A DNA stretch of 64,000 bases, from NCBI GenBank assembly GCA_024741835.1, contig JAENRP010000007.1, positions 186,001-250,000 of the forward strand, written 5' to 3'. Under the pieces are notes generated by a model. That model searched no databases, was not told where the DNA came from, and saw only the letters and a program-made list of their open reading frames with translations. The stretch's first letter is position 1. The number at the start of each line of letters is the position of its first letter. The stretch comes from Diplocarpon mali. Its lineage: Eukaryota > Ascomycota > Leotiomycetes > Helotiales > Drepanopezizaceae. Shown in pieces: positions 48,675 through 59,937 of the stretch. A program made the translations under genes and the position numbers.

Positions 48675-48702
48675 GGATCTGGATCTGGATCTGGATCTGG
48701 AT
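48675..48702. repeat. GGATCT hexanucleotide repeat
   Basis: Four complete GGATCT units and a partial unit, 30 bp after the preceding hexanucleotide block. Confidence 0.85.
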
Positions 48703-49289
48703 ACCGAGCGGTCCAGTAGGGTTAGGGTTGCCGGGGAATCAATCCACCTGCCCGCATGGCGACGCGCACGTGATAAAGTGTACATGTGACCGTGTGACCA
48801 CGTGATGGGTCGAGGGCCGAGGACCGCCCCAGCATGTTCCGGACCGGACCGACGACCTGCTGTCAGGCAAGGTGGCAAGTGGGCATGTGACGTGTGATGG
48901 ACCTGGCTGGCGGGGAGGGGGGATGATGGATGATGGATGACGGATGATGCACGCACCCCACACCAGGAGTCCCACTGGCAACGCAAGTCAACGAACGTCC
49001 CGGGAGGCTCCACTGCGAAGCACCAGCCGCGACTGGACTTCCCACTCCTGCGGTACACAGCCGGAGGGTGCCGGTGCACTCGATGTTTCATCGTGGGCGG
49101 GGTCGGCGGCGCCTTTTTCGTCTGGCAGCCTGACGGGTCACGGAGGGGAGACGCTCGATCACGTGCCGACGGCGGGACGGGGCGCCTGCGATCACGTGTC
49201 GCCACTGCCAGCTGACCGCGAGCCGTCACCTGATCCGATCTGATCTGGTTGGATGGACACCTTACGTAAGGTCGGGCAGGGGGCTAGCA

Positions 49290-49351
49290 GCTACCAGCCA
49301 CCCGCCACCAGCCACTCGCCACCAGCCACCCGCTACCAGCTACCAGCCACC
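49290..49351. repeat. Degenerate CCACCAGC/CTACCAGC repeat
   Basis: About seven imperfect 7-14 bp units built on TACCAGC, CACCAGC and CACCCGC. Noncoding by position. Confidence 0.7.
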
Positions 49352-50507
49352 TGGGAATCTAGCGTCTCCTGCGCTTCCTCCGCCGCGTCGTCTCGGACCC
49401 GACCTTCCAACGTCCAAGTGCCTCCATTCACACCTCCTCCGCTCTTGTCCGTGTCTCTGCTCCTCGGAGTGCGATGCAATGCACTGCCATACAATCCATC
49501 GCAATCCATTGCAGTTCAACGTCAACGTCAACGTCCATGCCACCGCCCACGTCCACGCCAAATCCATTCCATTCCATCCCAGCCCGCCACTGCCAATGTG
49601 CTGCTCCGCCGGCGTGCAGGCAACGAGCCGGATTCCTGAAGCTCTCGACACTCCCACTCCCACGCCGCTCCCACTTTTCTTCCCCGTCCCACGGCATCGT
49701 GAAACATCGGCGCTCCCTCCCATTCGGATTCAGACGATGATCAGGCGGTCCCCAAACACGTGGACGCGGTTTGAGATGAATTGGATGGATCCAGAAAGGA
49801 GCTCCTCGACAGGGAGCAGCCCCGGGATTTGCGCTGCTCCCGGCGAGAAGGAGTCCTCCCCCCCCCTGCCGCAAACCCAGGCAGAGGCCCCTTGAAGCGA
49901 TACCAGAACGCTGCTGTAACTACACAGGATACCTTTTTAGACTCCCATCCCCCGATTCCCATCCCCATCGCCGCGGATGAGAAACAGCAAGGAAACACCA
50001 GCGCAAGGCACAGCGTGGCAAAGGCCAGCCCGCTTCGGTTGGAAGGCGAGGGCAAGGCAAGGCAAGGCAGACTAGACCAACCTGACCGTACCTCTTACCG
50101 ATGCTTCTGCGGCGGAAACTCCCACGCCCAACATTCCTTGCCTCTCTTATCCTCCCGTACGCTTCCTGACCCGAACGCATCGATGTCCACCTGAAATATA
50201 CCCCAACGCCGAGGCCACGGAGAGCTAATCATAGCCCTCTTGAGGGCCGGGCAGTTGGCATGGCCCCCTTCTGCAACTTGAAGCCTTTGCCATGAGAGAT
50301 ATATAGGATCAAGTCTGTCCTGGGACCTTGACACTCTGCCCTCTCTCAGAAGTGGTAGCACATCTTCGACGCATACCCAAGCACATCCCTAATTTCAAGC
50401 ACCTACCTACCTACCTCTCTACCTACTTGCCCATACCTTGGCGCCTCCTCGCTTCAGAGAAACGAGTCTTCGTAGCCGAACACGTCGAGGGAACGTCAAC
50501 ACGCAGA

Positions 50508-51250
50508 ATGGCCGCTGCAACCTACGCAACAGCAACCCGATCCGCTTCGTCCAGTGACCAGGCCCGAGGCGGCGAGGAGAGAGACACCGGTATGGCTTCC
50601 CCTCTCCTAACCCTCGTTGCTCTCCACGCAACCGGCTTGCCGCGGGTCGCGGCCCCGGCGCGGAAACCATGGTCCTAACTGATCGCTAGACTTTGGCGAC
50701 AAGATGCCTCGCTTCACTGGCGACAACAACAACATGAACAACGACGATGACAAGAAAGATACCGGCACGTACCCCTGGCGAAGAAGACTCCACCTCTCTT
50801 GTTCCCGTACTGACTGTTTCCCAGATTTTGGTAGCTGAACAACGAATCTGCCTCACGGATGACCCACCCACTCTCGTTAGGTGAGTGGCTCCCTGATTCC
50901 TCTTTCGCCCCCCCTCTCCCCTCCCCCCCCCCCCAAAAAAAGGGGGGAAAAAAAAGAAGGAAAAATCCTGCCAGTGCGAGGCCGAGTGGCTCCTCTCGTC
51001 TTCTCATGTCCTTATCGGAGTCGGCCGCTCTTTCTCACATGGAGATAAGATCACATGACCCACCTGACTTCATGGACCCTGGCTGACTCTTTCACTTCCG
51101 CAGATTGCCGTCGGATCCACCCTCGTTCTTTGCCGAAGTCAACCATGTCGCACCGGTGGTGGGATTCCCAAACGCGTGGGGCCGGAATGTGGTCATCGAC
51201 GTCCCTGGGTCTACGGATCCGTCACGCTTCTGCCTGCTCTTCAGCCCCCC
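50508..51250 (+). CDS. Possible small multi-exon gene, unknown product
   Basis: An ATG at 50508 opens MAAATYATATRSASSSDQAR and meets a GTATGG donor (about 50593). A GCTAG acceptor (about 50692) opens DFGDKMPRFTGDNNNMNNDD. A further patch (about 50824-50880) reads ILVAEQRICLTDDPPTLV to a GTGAGT donor. A CCGCAG acceptor (about 51104) continues in phase as RLPSDPPSFFAEVNHVAPVV, GFPNAWGRNVVIDVPGSTDP. Patches three and four join cleanly, but patches two and three do not join in phase with the visible donor, so the model is incomplete. No family is recognised. A C/A/G homopolymer block lies inside the last intron (about 50919-50960) and could hide an assembly error. Confidence 0.35.
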
Positions 51251-52667
51251 CCCCTCGGCTAGCCATCATTGCGCTGCTCGAGATCATGAACGGCAGTTCT
51301 CGGCAGCTTCACTGGATACTTGAACACGATTACACGATACAGCAGCACCCTCCAACCCTCCAACGCTTCTCCTCGGGCCAGAACACCCTCTGCTGGCTTC
51401 GCTTAATCCGGCTCGCTTCGCTGGCATCACAACACACCCGACGTGGACGTCGACCTGGGATCGAAGCACCACTCATCACACCCCCGATGATCACACCGCG
51501 AACACCATCCCCCCCCCCCTCTGATCGACCGACTCCAAGATATTCTCTTCCGACGCAATGCCCGGTCCTCTGTATCATCGGTATCATGCCGCATAGAATG
51601 CGACATCGATATCCCCCTAGACACGAGACGCAAGTCACAATCGGCGCCCCTCTCCGCTTGCTATCTTGGAATCCACGATTATCTCTTTCTCCGGCCAGAA
51701 AGGTTGGAACCAAGGGCACTGGTACTGTCCTAGTAGGGACTGGCGCCTTACTCAGCAGCATTAGCTATAGCATAGAAGAAGACGAAGAAAAGACCTCTTC
51801 CTTCTGGTAAGAGATCAGGTCGGATAAATGTAGTAAAACCAGGAGTTTACGTCTGAGCAAATCGCACGCTGTCTTCCGCCCCCCGCTTCCCCTGACGTGT
51901 GAAGACGACAAGATGTGTGTCCTGTACAGTTATCACTTGTGGCCAGCGTCGCAAGCTGCGGTGTGTGTGTTTGTGCCGGCCACGCACCTCACCCTTGACG
52001 CAGGACGGTTGGCTTCCACCCGCGAGCCGCACCGCCGTCCTCCCTCACCCCTTGGCCTCCCCGCCAGGCGTCGCCCGGCCCTCGCTGCGGTGGAAAGCGG
52101 CCGGCCCTCTCTCGACGGGGCCATCCAGCTTGGGGCGGCGGTCCGACGCGGCTGTCGAGGAGGCTACGTTCGCGTCTCCACGTGCTCAAGCCTCTGTTTA
52201 CCTTGTTGTCTGGCGAGGAGCGAGGCAGCTGTAGCCCGAGCACATGATGCGCCTCGAGCCACCTGCACCTGCACAAGGACAAGCTGTTTCGCCGGTGCCC
52301 CATCGCATCTTACCTGCCCGCCTCCAATGGCTGTACGCCGTGCATCACCTGACCACCTCACCCATCCATCCACCTACCACCTTGAGCCGTCCCCAATTGG
52401 CCTAGCTCCAACGAAACGCCGGTTCCGTGCTGCAGATGGGAGTGAGACCGAGACCTTCAGGTGAGCAGGTAGCACATTCGACGCCAATTCTCCACCATTG
52501 CTCAAACCGTAGGGACTGTCATTGATTGATATTCTCCATTGCTCCAGTCTCTCCACCAGTCTAGCAACGGTGCGCCTGCTGTCATCATGCCCAGGAAAGC
52601 TCTGGTTTCATCGAACGCCGATATTCTATGCCGGCCATCTTCTTCAGCCACACGCTCAAAACCCAAT
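51251..52667. other. Intergenic, GC-rich, no gene confirmed
   Basis: Overlapping frames of up to about 250 codons on both strands have no domain and are typical GC-rich chance frames. C runs lie at about 51246-51255 and 51509-51519. The right end is the 3' flank of the MFS gene. Confidence 0.4.
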
Positions 52668-55031
52668 CTAGAACTTCTCCATCAAATTCATCCTGACAGT
52701 CCACATTCTGGCCCTCTTACCGAAGATGTACATCGGGACCGTGAATGCCATCAGAATCAATTGGATGACGCCTAGCCAGACGAATACAGACTTGGAGCCC
52801 TTGCGCTCCAGCCACGCAGGGAAAAACAGGCTGAATATCAGACCGTGGAAGATATTCTTGCTAAAATTGAGAGTCACGAGAGCTTCGCCGGCGTATTGAC
52901 GGTAGCTGTCTACACAAAAAGTGATGGCTGTGGTCGATCCCAGAGAGCAACCAAATGAAATGACTCCGAAGAAGACGGTGGGCACGATCCATGTATCGTG
53001 GACCTCGGCTGACCAGCCGAATCCCATAAGACCGATGACGGTGGTTATTGCAACAGGAGCGGCCATTACGAGACGGAACTCGGGCTCGTATAGACCGCCG
53101 TTACGTTTGGACATGGCTCGGACAATTATATCGCTGACTTTGCCAGCAACTGCTGTACCGAGAACTCCGCCAACGAAAGGGGAGAGGTAGATCAAACCTG
53201 TCGACAACGCGGAAAACCCATATGTGGCACGGCTCCGAAAGATGACTGCAACAGATTCGGACAGAACGATTAACCATCCGACAGCACATGAGTAGACAAC
53301 AGCAGACCAGAGGACTGCGGGATAAGCAAACAGAATGAAAGGTCGTATCGCTATACGAAGCCAGTTCTCCTGATTGAGACGCCCATTGAATGGTTTAAGT
53401 TGTTGAGCAAAGTTCAAAGCGGGTCGGCCTCGGAGAGTTGTTGTATAGCGTTGAAATTTAGGGCGCGACTGTATTGCAAATGATGTTCCCCCATCAACAT
53501 TCATATCGGCCACGACTCTCGGAGGGTTTCCAGCAGAGATGTAATCCACAGCGTCTCTTTCAACATCCCTGTACCATGGGGAATCAAAATTGTGCAGCGC
53601 GGGGGTTGGCGGAACCCCACCAGCGGGTTCTACAGTATCCTTGAATTCATGCTCTGCACAATAAAAATGGTAGTGGGAATGTACAGACGACTCCCCGTTG
53701 ATTGCCATGTCCTCTTCCGGATCATTATGTGCAAACCCGACATGGAGTTGACGGGTTGTACTCGGGCGGTGTATGATAGATGGTCTCCCTGGAGCCCATA
53801 TCCGGCTGGGAACGGCTGATAGTGGTTTGTTCGAATCCAAATCATCGAGGTTGCCATCCCCCTGCTTTTCCAGCCCAGCAGGTTTAGGCGATCTCAAGCC
53901 CGAAAAAAGGGAGAATCTAGATGCATTCTTTGAAGAACCTCGACTCTTCGGCACTGGAGTTCTGTCCCAGAATGTCTCCGGCACGAAGAAGAAGAGCAGT
54001 ACTCCACAAAAACCTACGACCATAGCGACGATCCTGTTCCTTAATTAGCCCGTTCGGCTACGAACCGAACCAAAACCTGAGCGCTTACCAGAAGACCCAT
54101 CTCCATTCCAAGCTCTGAATAATGGCTGCACTGACTAACGGCACTAGATTCTTACCACCTAGAAGTAGCAAGGTATAGATACCAAGCCGGTATGCACGCT
54201 CGTGGAGGAAGAAGATCTCGGCAATCGTAGCCGAAGGCAGACACTCGACGGGGCTGACAGATATGCCCTGGAAGATCCGTGCGACAAGCAACGAGATGTA
54301 GGATGGAGAAGTCGCACACCAAATTGAAGTAGCGATGAAAACCAAGGCACTAATCAGATACACAGGCCGTTTGCCGTACAGAATTGCGGTAGGAGAGGCA
54401 AAAACAGATCCGACACCAAGACCCATCATGTACAATCCAGTTGTCAAGGCGACTTTAGGTACAGTAACGTCATAAGTCGAGGCAACATTGGTGAAGCCGG
54501 CTGCGAGGATTGGCGTCATGCCTCCCCCAACCATACAGTATATACCCAGGGAGAGAAGCGCAGCGTCCCGTCTCCATGCTGGCCAGTTCAAGGGGTCATT
54601 TCGGGATTCTTCTGGCTGTGGCGTAAGGATGATCTTACCATCTGAAGTTGTTTTTTTCCTCTCAGACTGATGGAATTGTCGCCTGCTCTGGGCTAGCGGC
54701 GTAGGCATTGATGAAGCCGAGGTTCGGGCAGGTTCATTTCGAAGCCCAAGGGGTTGGTTGTGGTTCAAAGTAAGGAGAATGACGGAACCTGCAGTGCTAA
54801 TTAGTTCGATATCTTCGCCGATGTGCGTGAAGTCTTACCGGGAACTTCATGTGTAGCAGGGTCGTTCAAAACCCCCATACTCCATCTTGTTGGCCGTCCC
54901 TTACCTTCCTGAAGTTCTCCAACCACCGACTGTTCATCAGGTTCAGTCTTCTTGCCAAAAAATGACCGAGATCGGTTCGAGGACGGCGTTCCTGTTCCAG
55001 GCGCCCTCTCGCGGTTTGCCTCATCTGGCAT
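52668..55031 (-). CDS. MFS transporter, DHA1-like (possibly polyamine/cation type)
   Basis: Three exons on the minus strand (55031-54839, 54788-54089, 54033-52668) give 752 aa in phase. The cytosolic N-terminus carries NDPLNWPAWRRD, a short motif before TM1 common in fungal DHA1 drug:H+ antiporters. TM segments include AALLSLGIYCMVGGGMTPIL, and the loop before TM3 reads YGKRPVYLISA. TM5-6 has the RIFQGISVSPVECLPSATIA signature. TM6 ends VGFCGVLLFFFVPETFWDRT. About 170 residues of polar loop then separate the two halves before FILFAYPAVLWSAVVYSCAV (TM7). The C-terminal half ends with GLIFSLFFPAWLERKGSKSV and a last TM. The SPxE and PETFWDR features recall the Hol1-like branch, but the substrate cannot be told from sequence. 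It is divergent from the thioredoxin-like gene. Confidence 0.88.
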
Positions 55032-55704
55032 GTTAAGCTAGCTCTCTACCCCAGAGCTAACCCGGAGACAGCGGAAATAAACGGGAGTAAAAATTTCCTA
55101 CTGTGAAGAATGATATAGTATTAATAATAGGTCTTCGAGAGGAGATGTATAGAGAAGGAGAAGAGAGGAGAGGATTCGGCGGTTGAGGATCGAAACAACA
55201 GTCTTTGAGCAAGCCATCGTTCTGCTCCAGGATCAAGATCAGAACAGACTGAATTGCGAAGTCCTCATGGCAGGAAAGTGCTCTCTGTCTCTGTCAGGGA
55301 AAGAGGCAGGCAGTGAGGCTCCTTAAGATACTATCACAAGCTCAGGTAGTGAGAAAACTTGTCTTCAATCGACATGTAGTTGAGGAAAGGTGAGGAGGAT
55401 AGCGGAAGAAAACGGAGGATAACGGAAAGATGACGTTGAATAGAAATGAGCTCGCATGTACCCACGCCATGCAGTGCCATCAACAAGATCATCTGTGAGC
55501 AGGTTGTGATTGCTTGCCGGAGCAGGAGGTTACAGCATAGTAGAAAGGATGCAGACTTGCGATAGTAATCGCTGGAACTGCTGATGACGTACTTATCGAG
55601 GTACATCGTCAAAACTTGGCGCCAAGGGCACCGCATGTCATAAACATATTGACTTTTTCACATAGGTGCTATAACCCGAGTCTGTACCTCACCAAACACC
55701 CAAA
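55032..55704. promoter_or_regulatory. Divergent intergenic region, MFS transporter / thioredoxin-like gene
   Basis: 673 bp between two opposed start codons. A 100-codon minus-strand frame (55334-55636) has no recognised motif. Purine-rich GAGAAGGAG stretches occur near 55160. No defined site was identified. Confidence 0.4.
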
Positions 55705-56348
55705 ATGATCTCAAGAAAGCCTTCACAAATCTTGAGATTCCCGATTCGGCTCGCATCAAAAACTTCATCCAAACCCTCTACTCGACAGTTTTCCGCGACT
55801 AAAGACAACCAGGCAAAGAACCGCATCTTCACCCCGTACGTTCTCCAGCTGACTAGTGGAACCATGCACGACCGGTTCTATCACAAAGAGCTGACGGTGC
55901 AGGTAGAGTCCGCCGCCCTGATGAGTTCTACTCCTATCTCTCGCTCTCCACCAGCTCCCGGATGCCTCTCTTGACTTTCTGGACAGCTTCGTATTGCAAT
56001 ACCTGCCGAACGGTCTCTCCTATCTTGCAGGACCTGATAAGAGCTGGCGTTGGCGAAACCGAAGGCGGAGTCTCCTATGCGGAAATCGAGTATGATTCTA
56101 TGGATATCATGGATAGCGGCTTGGGAACGACATTTATGATCACAAGTATGCCAACATTGTTAAGCTTTGATCGGGGCGAGGCGAAAATGGGCACGAAGAT
56201 CGTCGACCCAAGGAAGATGAAGGATGTAGAGGGGTTACAGGAGTGGATACGTAAAGAAGCACGGAGAGGTGGCAGTGGTGGCGATGGAGGGGGTGCAATA
56301 GGGACTGGGCTGTTTGGAGGCCTGTTCGGGAATGGGCAGAGGAAATGA
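55705..56348 (+). CDS. Thioredoxin-fold protein, probably mitochondrial
   Basis: Two exons (55705-55835 and 55907-56348) give 190 aa. The first 35 residues (MISRKPSQILRFPIRLASKT) are basic, rich in Ser and without acidic residues, like a mitochondrial presequence. The thioredoxin fold follows: LLTFWTASYCNTCRTV with the redox pair Cys74-x-x-Cys77 in place of the usual CGPC, then the cis-proline strand SMPTLLSFDRGE. The C-terminus is Gly-rich (GGSGGDGGGAIGTGLFGGLF). The intron acceptor taken is AGGTAG at 55901-55906, because the acceptor 4 bp upstream breaks the frame. The CNTC motif suggests a thiol-disulfide role, but the partner is unknown. Its stop is only 95 bp from the stop of the convergent gene. 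Confidence 0.82.
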
Positions 56349-56443
56349 ATGTCGTGGCATTGTCCTATCTCATTGATTTGGAAGGCCAGACTACCACGAC
56401 CTTCCTATACCTGCATAGCACATCCCTGAGCAGTACTTGGACT

Positions 56444-57152
56444 TCATGGGGTGTAAAAGACCTCCTCGACACCCTTCCACCAAGGGGGCTCTCCATCATA
56501 ACTGTTCTTTGCCCCTGGTACGAACGATTCTTGGAAGCTGTCCGTCATCCTCCACCACTCCTGGACCTTTGGATTGTCTTTCATACGCTCCACTATACAA
56601 TTGTAAGTCAGTCCATGGTCTATGGAGGCCCCCCCAAAAGCACTAGGAATAGGGCAAGCAAGCCGTATCGAAGGGTGTGGGCAATCGTGGATTGGGGCTA
56701 ACATAGGACCAGATTTGGAGGATTTTGAATGAGACATCTTACTGTCTCCAGCCCAGTTGTACCCAATATACTTGAAAGAAGCGAATAGAATCCCAGTGTC
56801 CGGATCGTGGAAAATAGAGTCTGGTACAAACAGTCCGATTAGCAGACATTCTTGTACGATTCAGCAGGGAAAGGTCCATGGGTCAAATGTTCAGCTACTG
56901 TACACACGTAACATCTTCGAATAACTCACAATCCTCAATGTTCGAATCCTTGATCTGCTTCAATACCTCTGGCCACACCTTGGCATGACACTCTCTATAC
57001 TCCTCCACGTACTCCTTCTTCAGCTTCACAATCTGCGCGACCCGCTTGCCCTGATTCTTCAACCTGTAGTTCGGAGCAGGCCTCGACGCCGACGGACTCG
57101 GCTGGGCTGTGGTCGGAGACGCCGGATTAGATGAGGAGGTTCCGGCCCACAT
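56444..57152 (-). CDS. Rhamnose mutarotase-like protein (DUF718/RhaM family)
   Basis: Three exons on the minus strand (57152-56930, 56820-56743, 56592-56444) give 149 aa in phase. RhaM-type proteins are small dimeric alpha-beta barrels that interconvert the anomers of L-rhamnose and help its catabolism. A 35-residue Ser/Pro/Ala-rich N-terminus precedes the domain. The domain runs RVAQIVKLKKEYVEEYRECH, the helix with the catalytic-type His, then WPEVLKQIKDSNIEDYSIFH, across intron 2 YIGYNWAGDMERMKDNPKVQ, and EWWRMTDSFQESFVPGA near the end. These match the family's conserved blocks. There is no rhamnose-pathway neighbour here, so the physiological sugar is uncertain. Confidence 0.88.
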
Positions 57153-58246
57153 TGCTTCTTAACAAAAGATAGATATGGAAGCCTCTGTGGTACAAACTTG
57201 GAGTTGAAGAACAGACAGAGAATCAGGTGTTGAGCGTGGGAAAATAGAGTTTGATTGGGCCGGTGGTGGGGTGCACGAAGCATGCGGGCTGAATTCGACC
57301 GGCTTGTCACTGCAGCTCGAACCTCACTTGGTCAAGCAAGTGCGGGGACCTGGTCTGATTTATTTGATTTGGGTTTGGCCCTCTCGAAGCTTGCTTACTC
57401 TGCAGACTGAACAGCTCTCAACTTGAACGGTGGACACTGGTCGAACAGGCCAGCAATGTAGACTTGGCCGGAGAGAGACCGGGAAAAACTCTTGATTAGA
57501 AGCCCGAGTCTCGCATGGAGATTTCTGAGCTCAGCTTCGCGACTCGGCCGGCAACTTTCACCAACAGCGAAAAGCGTCGCTGGCAGTTGGACCCGCACTG
57601 CATGCATGTGGGGAAGGATGTTTCCCTGGTGCAAGTCATCAGCCGGCCGGTGGCTCGCTGCAATGCCGGGGAGCATGGGAAGATTGAGGCCGGATCGTTC
57701 GCTCATGGAGAAAGGATAAGATAGCACGGAGATGGTATCTAGAATCGCGGCCAACGGAGAGCTCTAATTGCGCTATGAATGTTGTGAAACCTATGTACTG
57801 CCAACACAAATACAAAACATAGGTCAGCGGCTAGCTTTGTTATGACGCGGCTATATTATGACCTACATTATAACAAATACCACTGGAGGCTTCGATCCAC
57901 CAAGTTTAAATCACTACATCGTGTTTTTACTAAGAGTATATCACGGTTCATGATTGAATATCTTTATTTCTTTGGTACTAATCCATCACTTTCGGCCAAT
58001 CGAGACAACTACAAGTACCTGTGCTTGCTTTCCCATCCTTAGAAACAACGTCCGATCCATTTTGATCCCTACAGTCCAGGGAGACGAATTTTCCGGTTAT
58101 GGTATGCACCAGATACCCAAACGAAAACTGCCATTCATTTCTGGTCTCATGATAACAGAGTCAAAGCCAGACACCGATGGGAGAGAAATTTTGATGCGTC
58201 ACTGTTCTGAGTAATATGACAAGAAAACGGCGGTCCAGAGGGTCGA
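57153..58246. other. Intergenic, no gene recognised
   Basis: A minus-strand frame of 119 codons at 57395-57754 (containing SCRPSREAELRNLHARLGLL) and its plus-strand counterparts lack a recognised domain. From about 57780 to 58000 the DNA is more AT-rich, with only short frames. Confidence 0.4.
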
Positions 58247-59937
58247 CTAGGAGTAGTACAGCGCTTCTGCGAGATAGATGACTCCGAATAATAAAAAGGC
58301 AATCGCGCCACCAAGTGTGACTACCAGAGTTAGCTCGTCGCTAAAATTCGACGTTATTGTTGCAAGACTTACCGACTCTCAAGCTCACCCTACCAGCAAT
58401 TGCTCGGCCACCAATGACTGCTATGCCTGTGCATACAGCATGCCCACAGATTGCTCCTCCTGTGACCCACCAGTAGTCCTGACCTGCAGCCATTGCAATG
58501 GTAGCGATTTGACTTCGGTCGCCCCACTCGCCCAAGAAGGTCATGATGAAGGTCTGTACCCACGCTGGGCTGAGGAGTAATGAAAGCAGATTAAGCAGGC
58601 CCCCCGCGGCCCCTTTCACTTTCGAACGAGGATTAGATGGCAAACGGTCGGGTGATGAGGATGGGCTTCGTGGCGGAGATAGTATACGGGATCCAGATCT
58701 CGACTTCCTTGTATTAGCGCGACTCATGCCCATCTCGAGAGCATAAGGCGAGATAGACGATCGTCTGACCCCGTTTTGACTGGCAAGATACTCCTTTTCT
58801 TCCAGCTCCTGTTCGACCTCTTTCATTTCTGCCCCGACACCTTCGTCAGGGTCCGTAGCTAGGCCCTCTTTGAGAAGTCGAGCACCGAAGATGAGGAAAA
58901 GCCCTGAGGCCAGGAAGTTTGTGAACCTTTTGGGAACCAACGTAGGAACCGCATGCCCAAGGACCGCGGAAAGTACGGTCATGGTAATTAACGCCGAGAA
59001 TGCTGCCGAGAAGACTAGAAGCCTGTCATTTTTCATTGCCATGAGAGCGGCAATCAAGAACGTCTTGTCGCCAATTTCTGAGAACAGAATCATAGTGAGG
59101 GATAAAACGAACGAATGAAGAGGCTGAATGAGACCGTCGTTACCCTCCTCTGGTAGTCCGAGTTTTGGTGTAGACTTCGAATTAGGTTTGGATATGTCAA
59201 GGTGGTCCTTGTTGGCGGAATTTGGAAGGGGATGAGGGATACTGTTGGGCGTCTTGGGGAGGTCACCCGGTTTCTACTTGCATTAATTCTGATTTCGCGA
59301 GAGGAGAGCTTGAACAAACCTCCAAACCGGCAAGACCATCTCCATCATCATCGTTGCGGTCGTCCCTATCGATTGCGACCTTGTTCTTCTCGTTGCCGAT
59401 CTTGACCTGCTCACTATGAGGTAGAGGAGGAGCTTCTTTGGGAGATTCTGGCATCTTCTCAACCCTCTCTCCAGTCTGCCCTTCCTTTGCTTTCTGTGCC
59501 TTGTTCCTCTCGCTGACTCCGCCTTCGGTCCCAGTCGTGCCCTGCTTCGGCAATTGTCTACTTGGGTCGTCCATCACTCCATCATTGGACTGTGGGATTT
59601 TTTCACCATCGACGATGATAACTTCTGACTTTCCACCCTTCCCTAGAGCCTTTTCCTCCTCAGCGCTAGCTTTGCTCTTCTCTGTTCCGACCCAAGGGCC
59701 AGCATGTGGCTTTCCATCCTTTCCATCCACAGGCGCATCCTTGGTCCCGACATCGAATCTCGACTTTGAAGCCACATCGATGACACTGGTAGGTAGTGAC
59801 GGAGCTGCCAGCGCATCTCGTGGTTGCGTGTTCTTAGATAGCGTAGAGATGTCTTCTTGAGCGGCGGCTGCTAGAGAGGTTGCCAACGATGGTAGAAGAA
59901 GAAGAAGCAAAGGCGTCGGACGCCTGCGGAACTTCAT
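58247..59937 (-). CDS. GDT1: GDT1-family Golgi Ca2+/Mn2+:H+ transporter (UPF0016)
   Basis: Three exons on the minus strand (59937-59320, 59273-58373, 58320-58247) give 530 aa in phase. GDT1/TMEM165 proteins import Mn2+ and Ca2+ into the Golgi for glycosylation. An N-terminal signal peptide (RRPTPLLLLLLPSLATSLAA) precedes about 200 polar, low-complexity residues. Then come the two inverted halves, each with the E-x-G-D-[KR]-[ST] signature: EIGDKT beginning at Glu272, and EWGDRS beginning at Glu455. Between them is an acidic, Glu-rich segment (DPDEGVGAEMKEVEQELEEK) and a Ser/Arg/Pro-rich loop. The last exon supplies the final membrane segment (VTLGGAIAFLLFGVIYLAEA). The N-terminal extension is longer than in the yeast protein. 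Confidence 0.93.

Larger units (their letters stand above)
48165..50507. other. GC-rich, repeat-rich intergenic region
   Basis: About 2.3 kb with simple repeats (listed separately), several CACGTG sites (48767, 48799, 49160, 49193, 49757), CCACCAGC-type repeats (49290-49351) and a TACC tract (50402-50430). Frames up to 189 codons exist on both strands, but they overlap repeats and show no domain. No gene is called. Confidence 0.5.

Noticed and set aside
48718..48730. GGGTTAGGGTT as an interstitial telomere repeat
   Set aside because: Only about two units; too short to separate from chance.
58870..59118. 82-codon plus-strand ORF
   Set aside because: Antisense shadow of the GDT1 membrane core.
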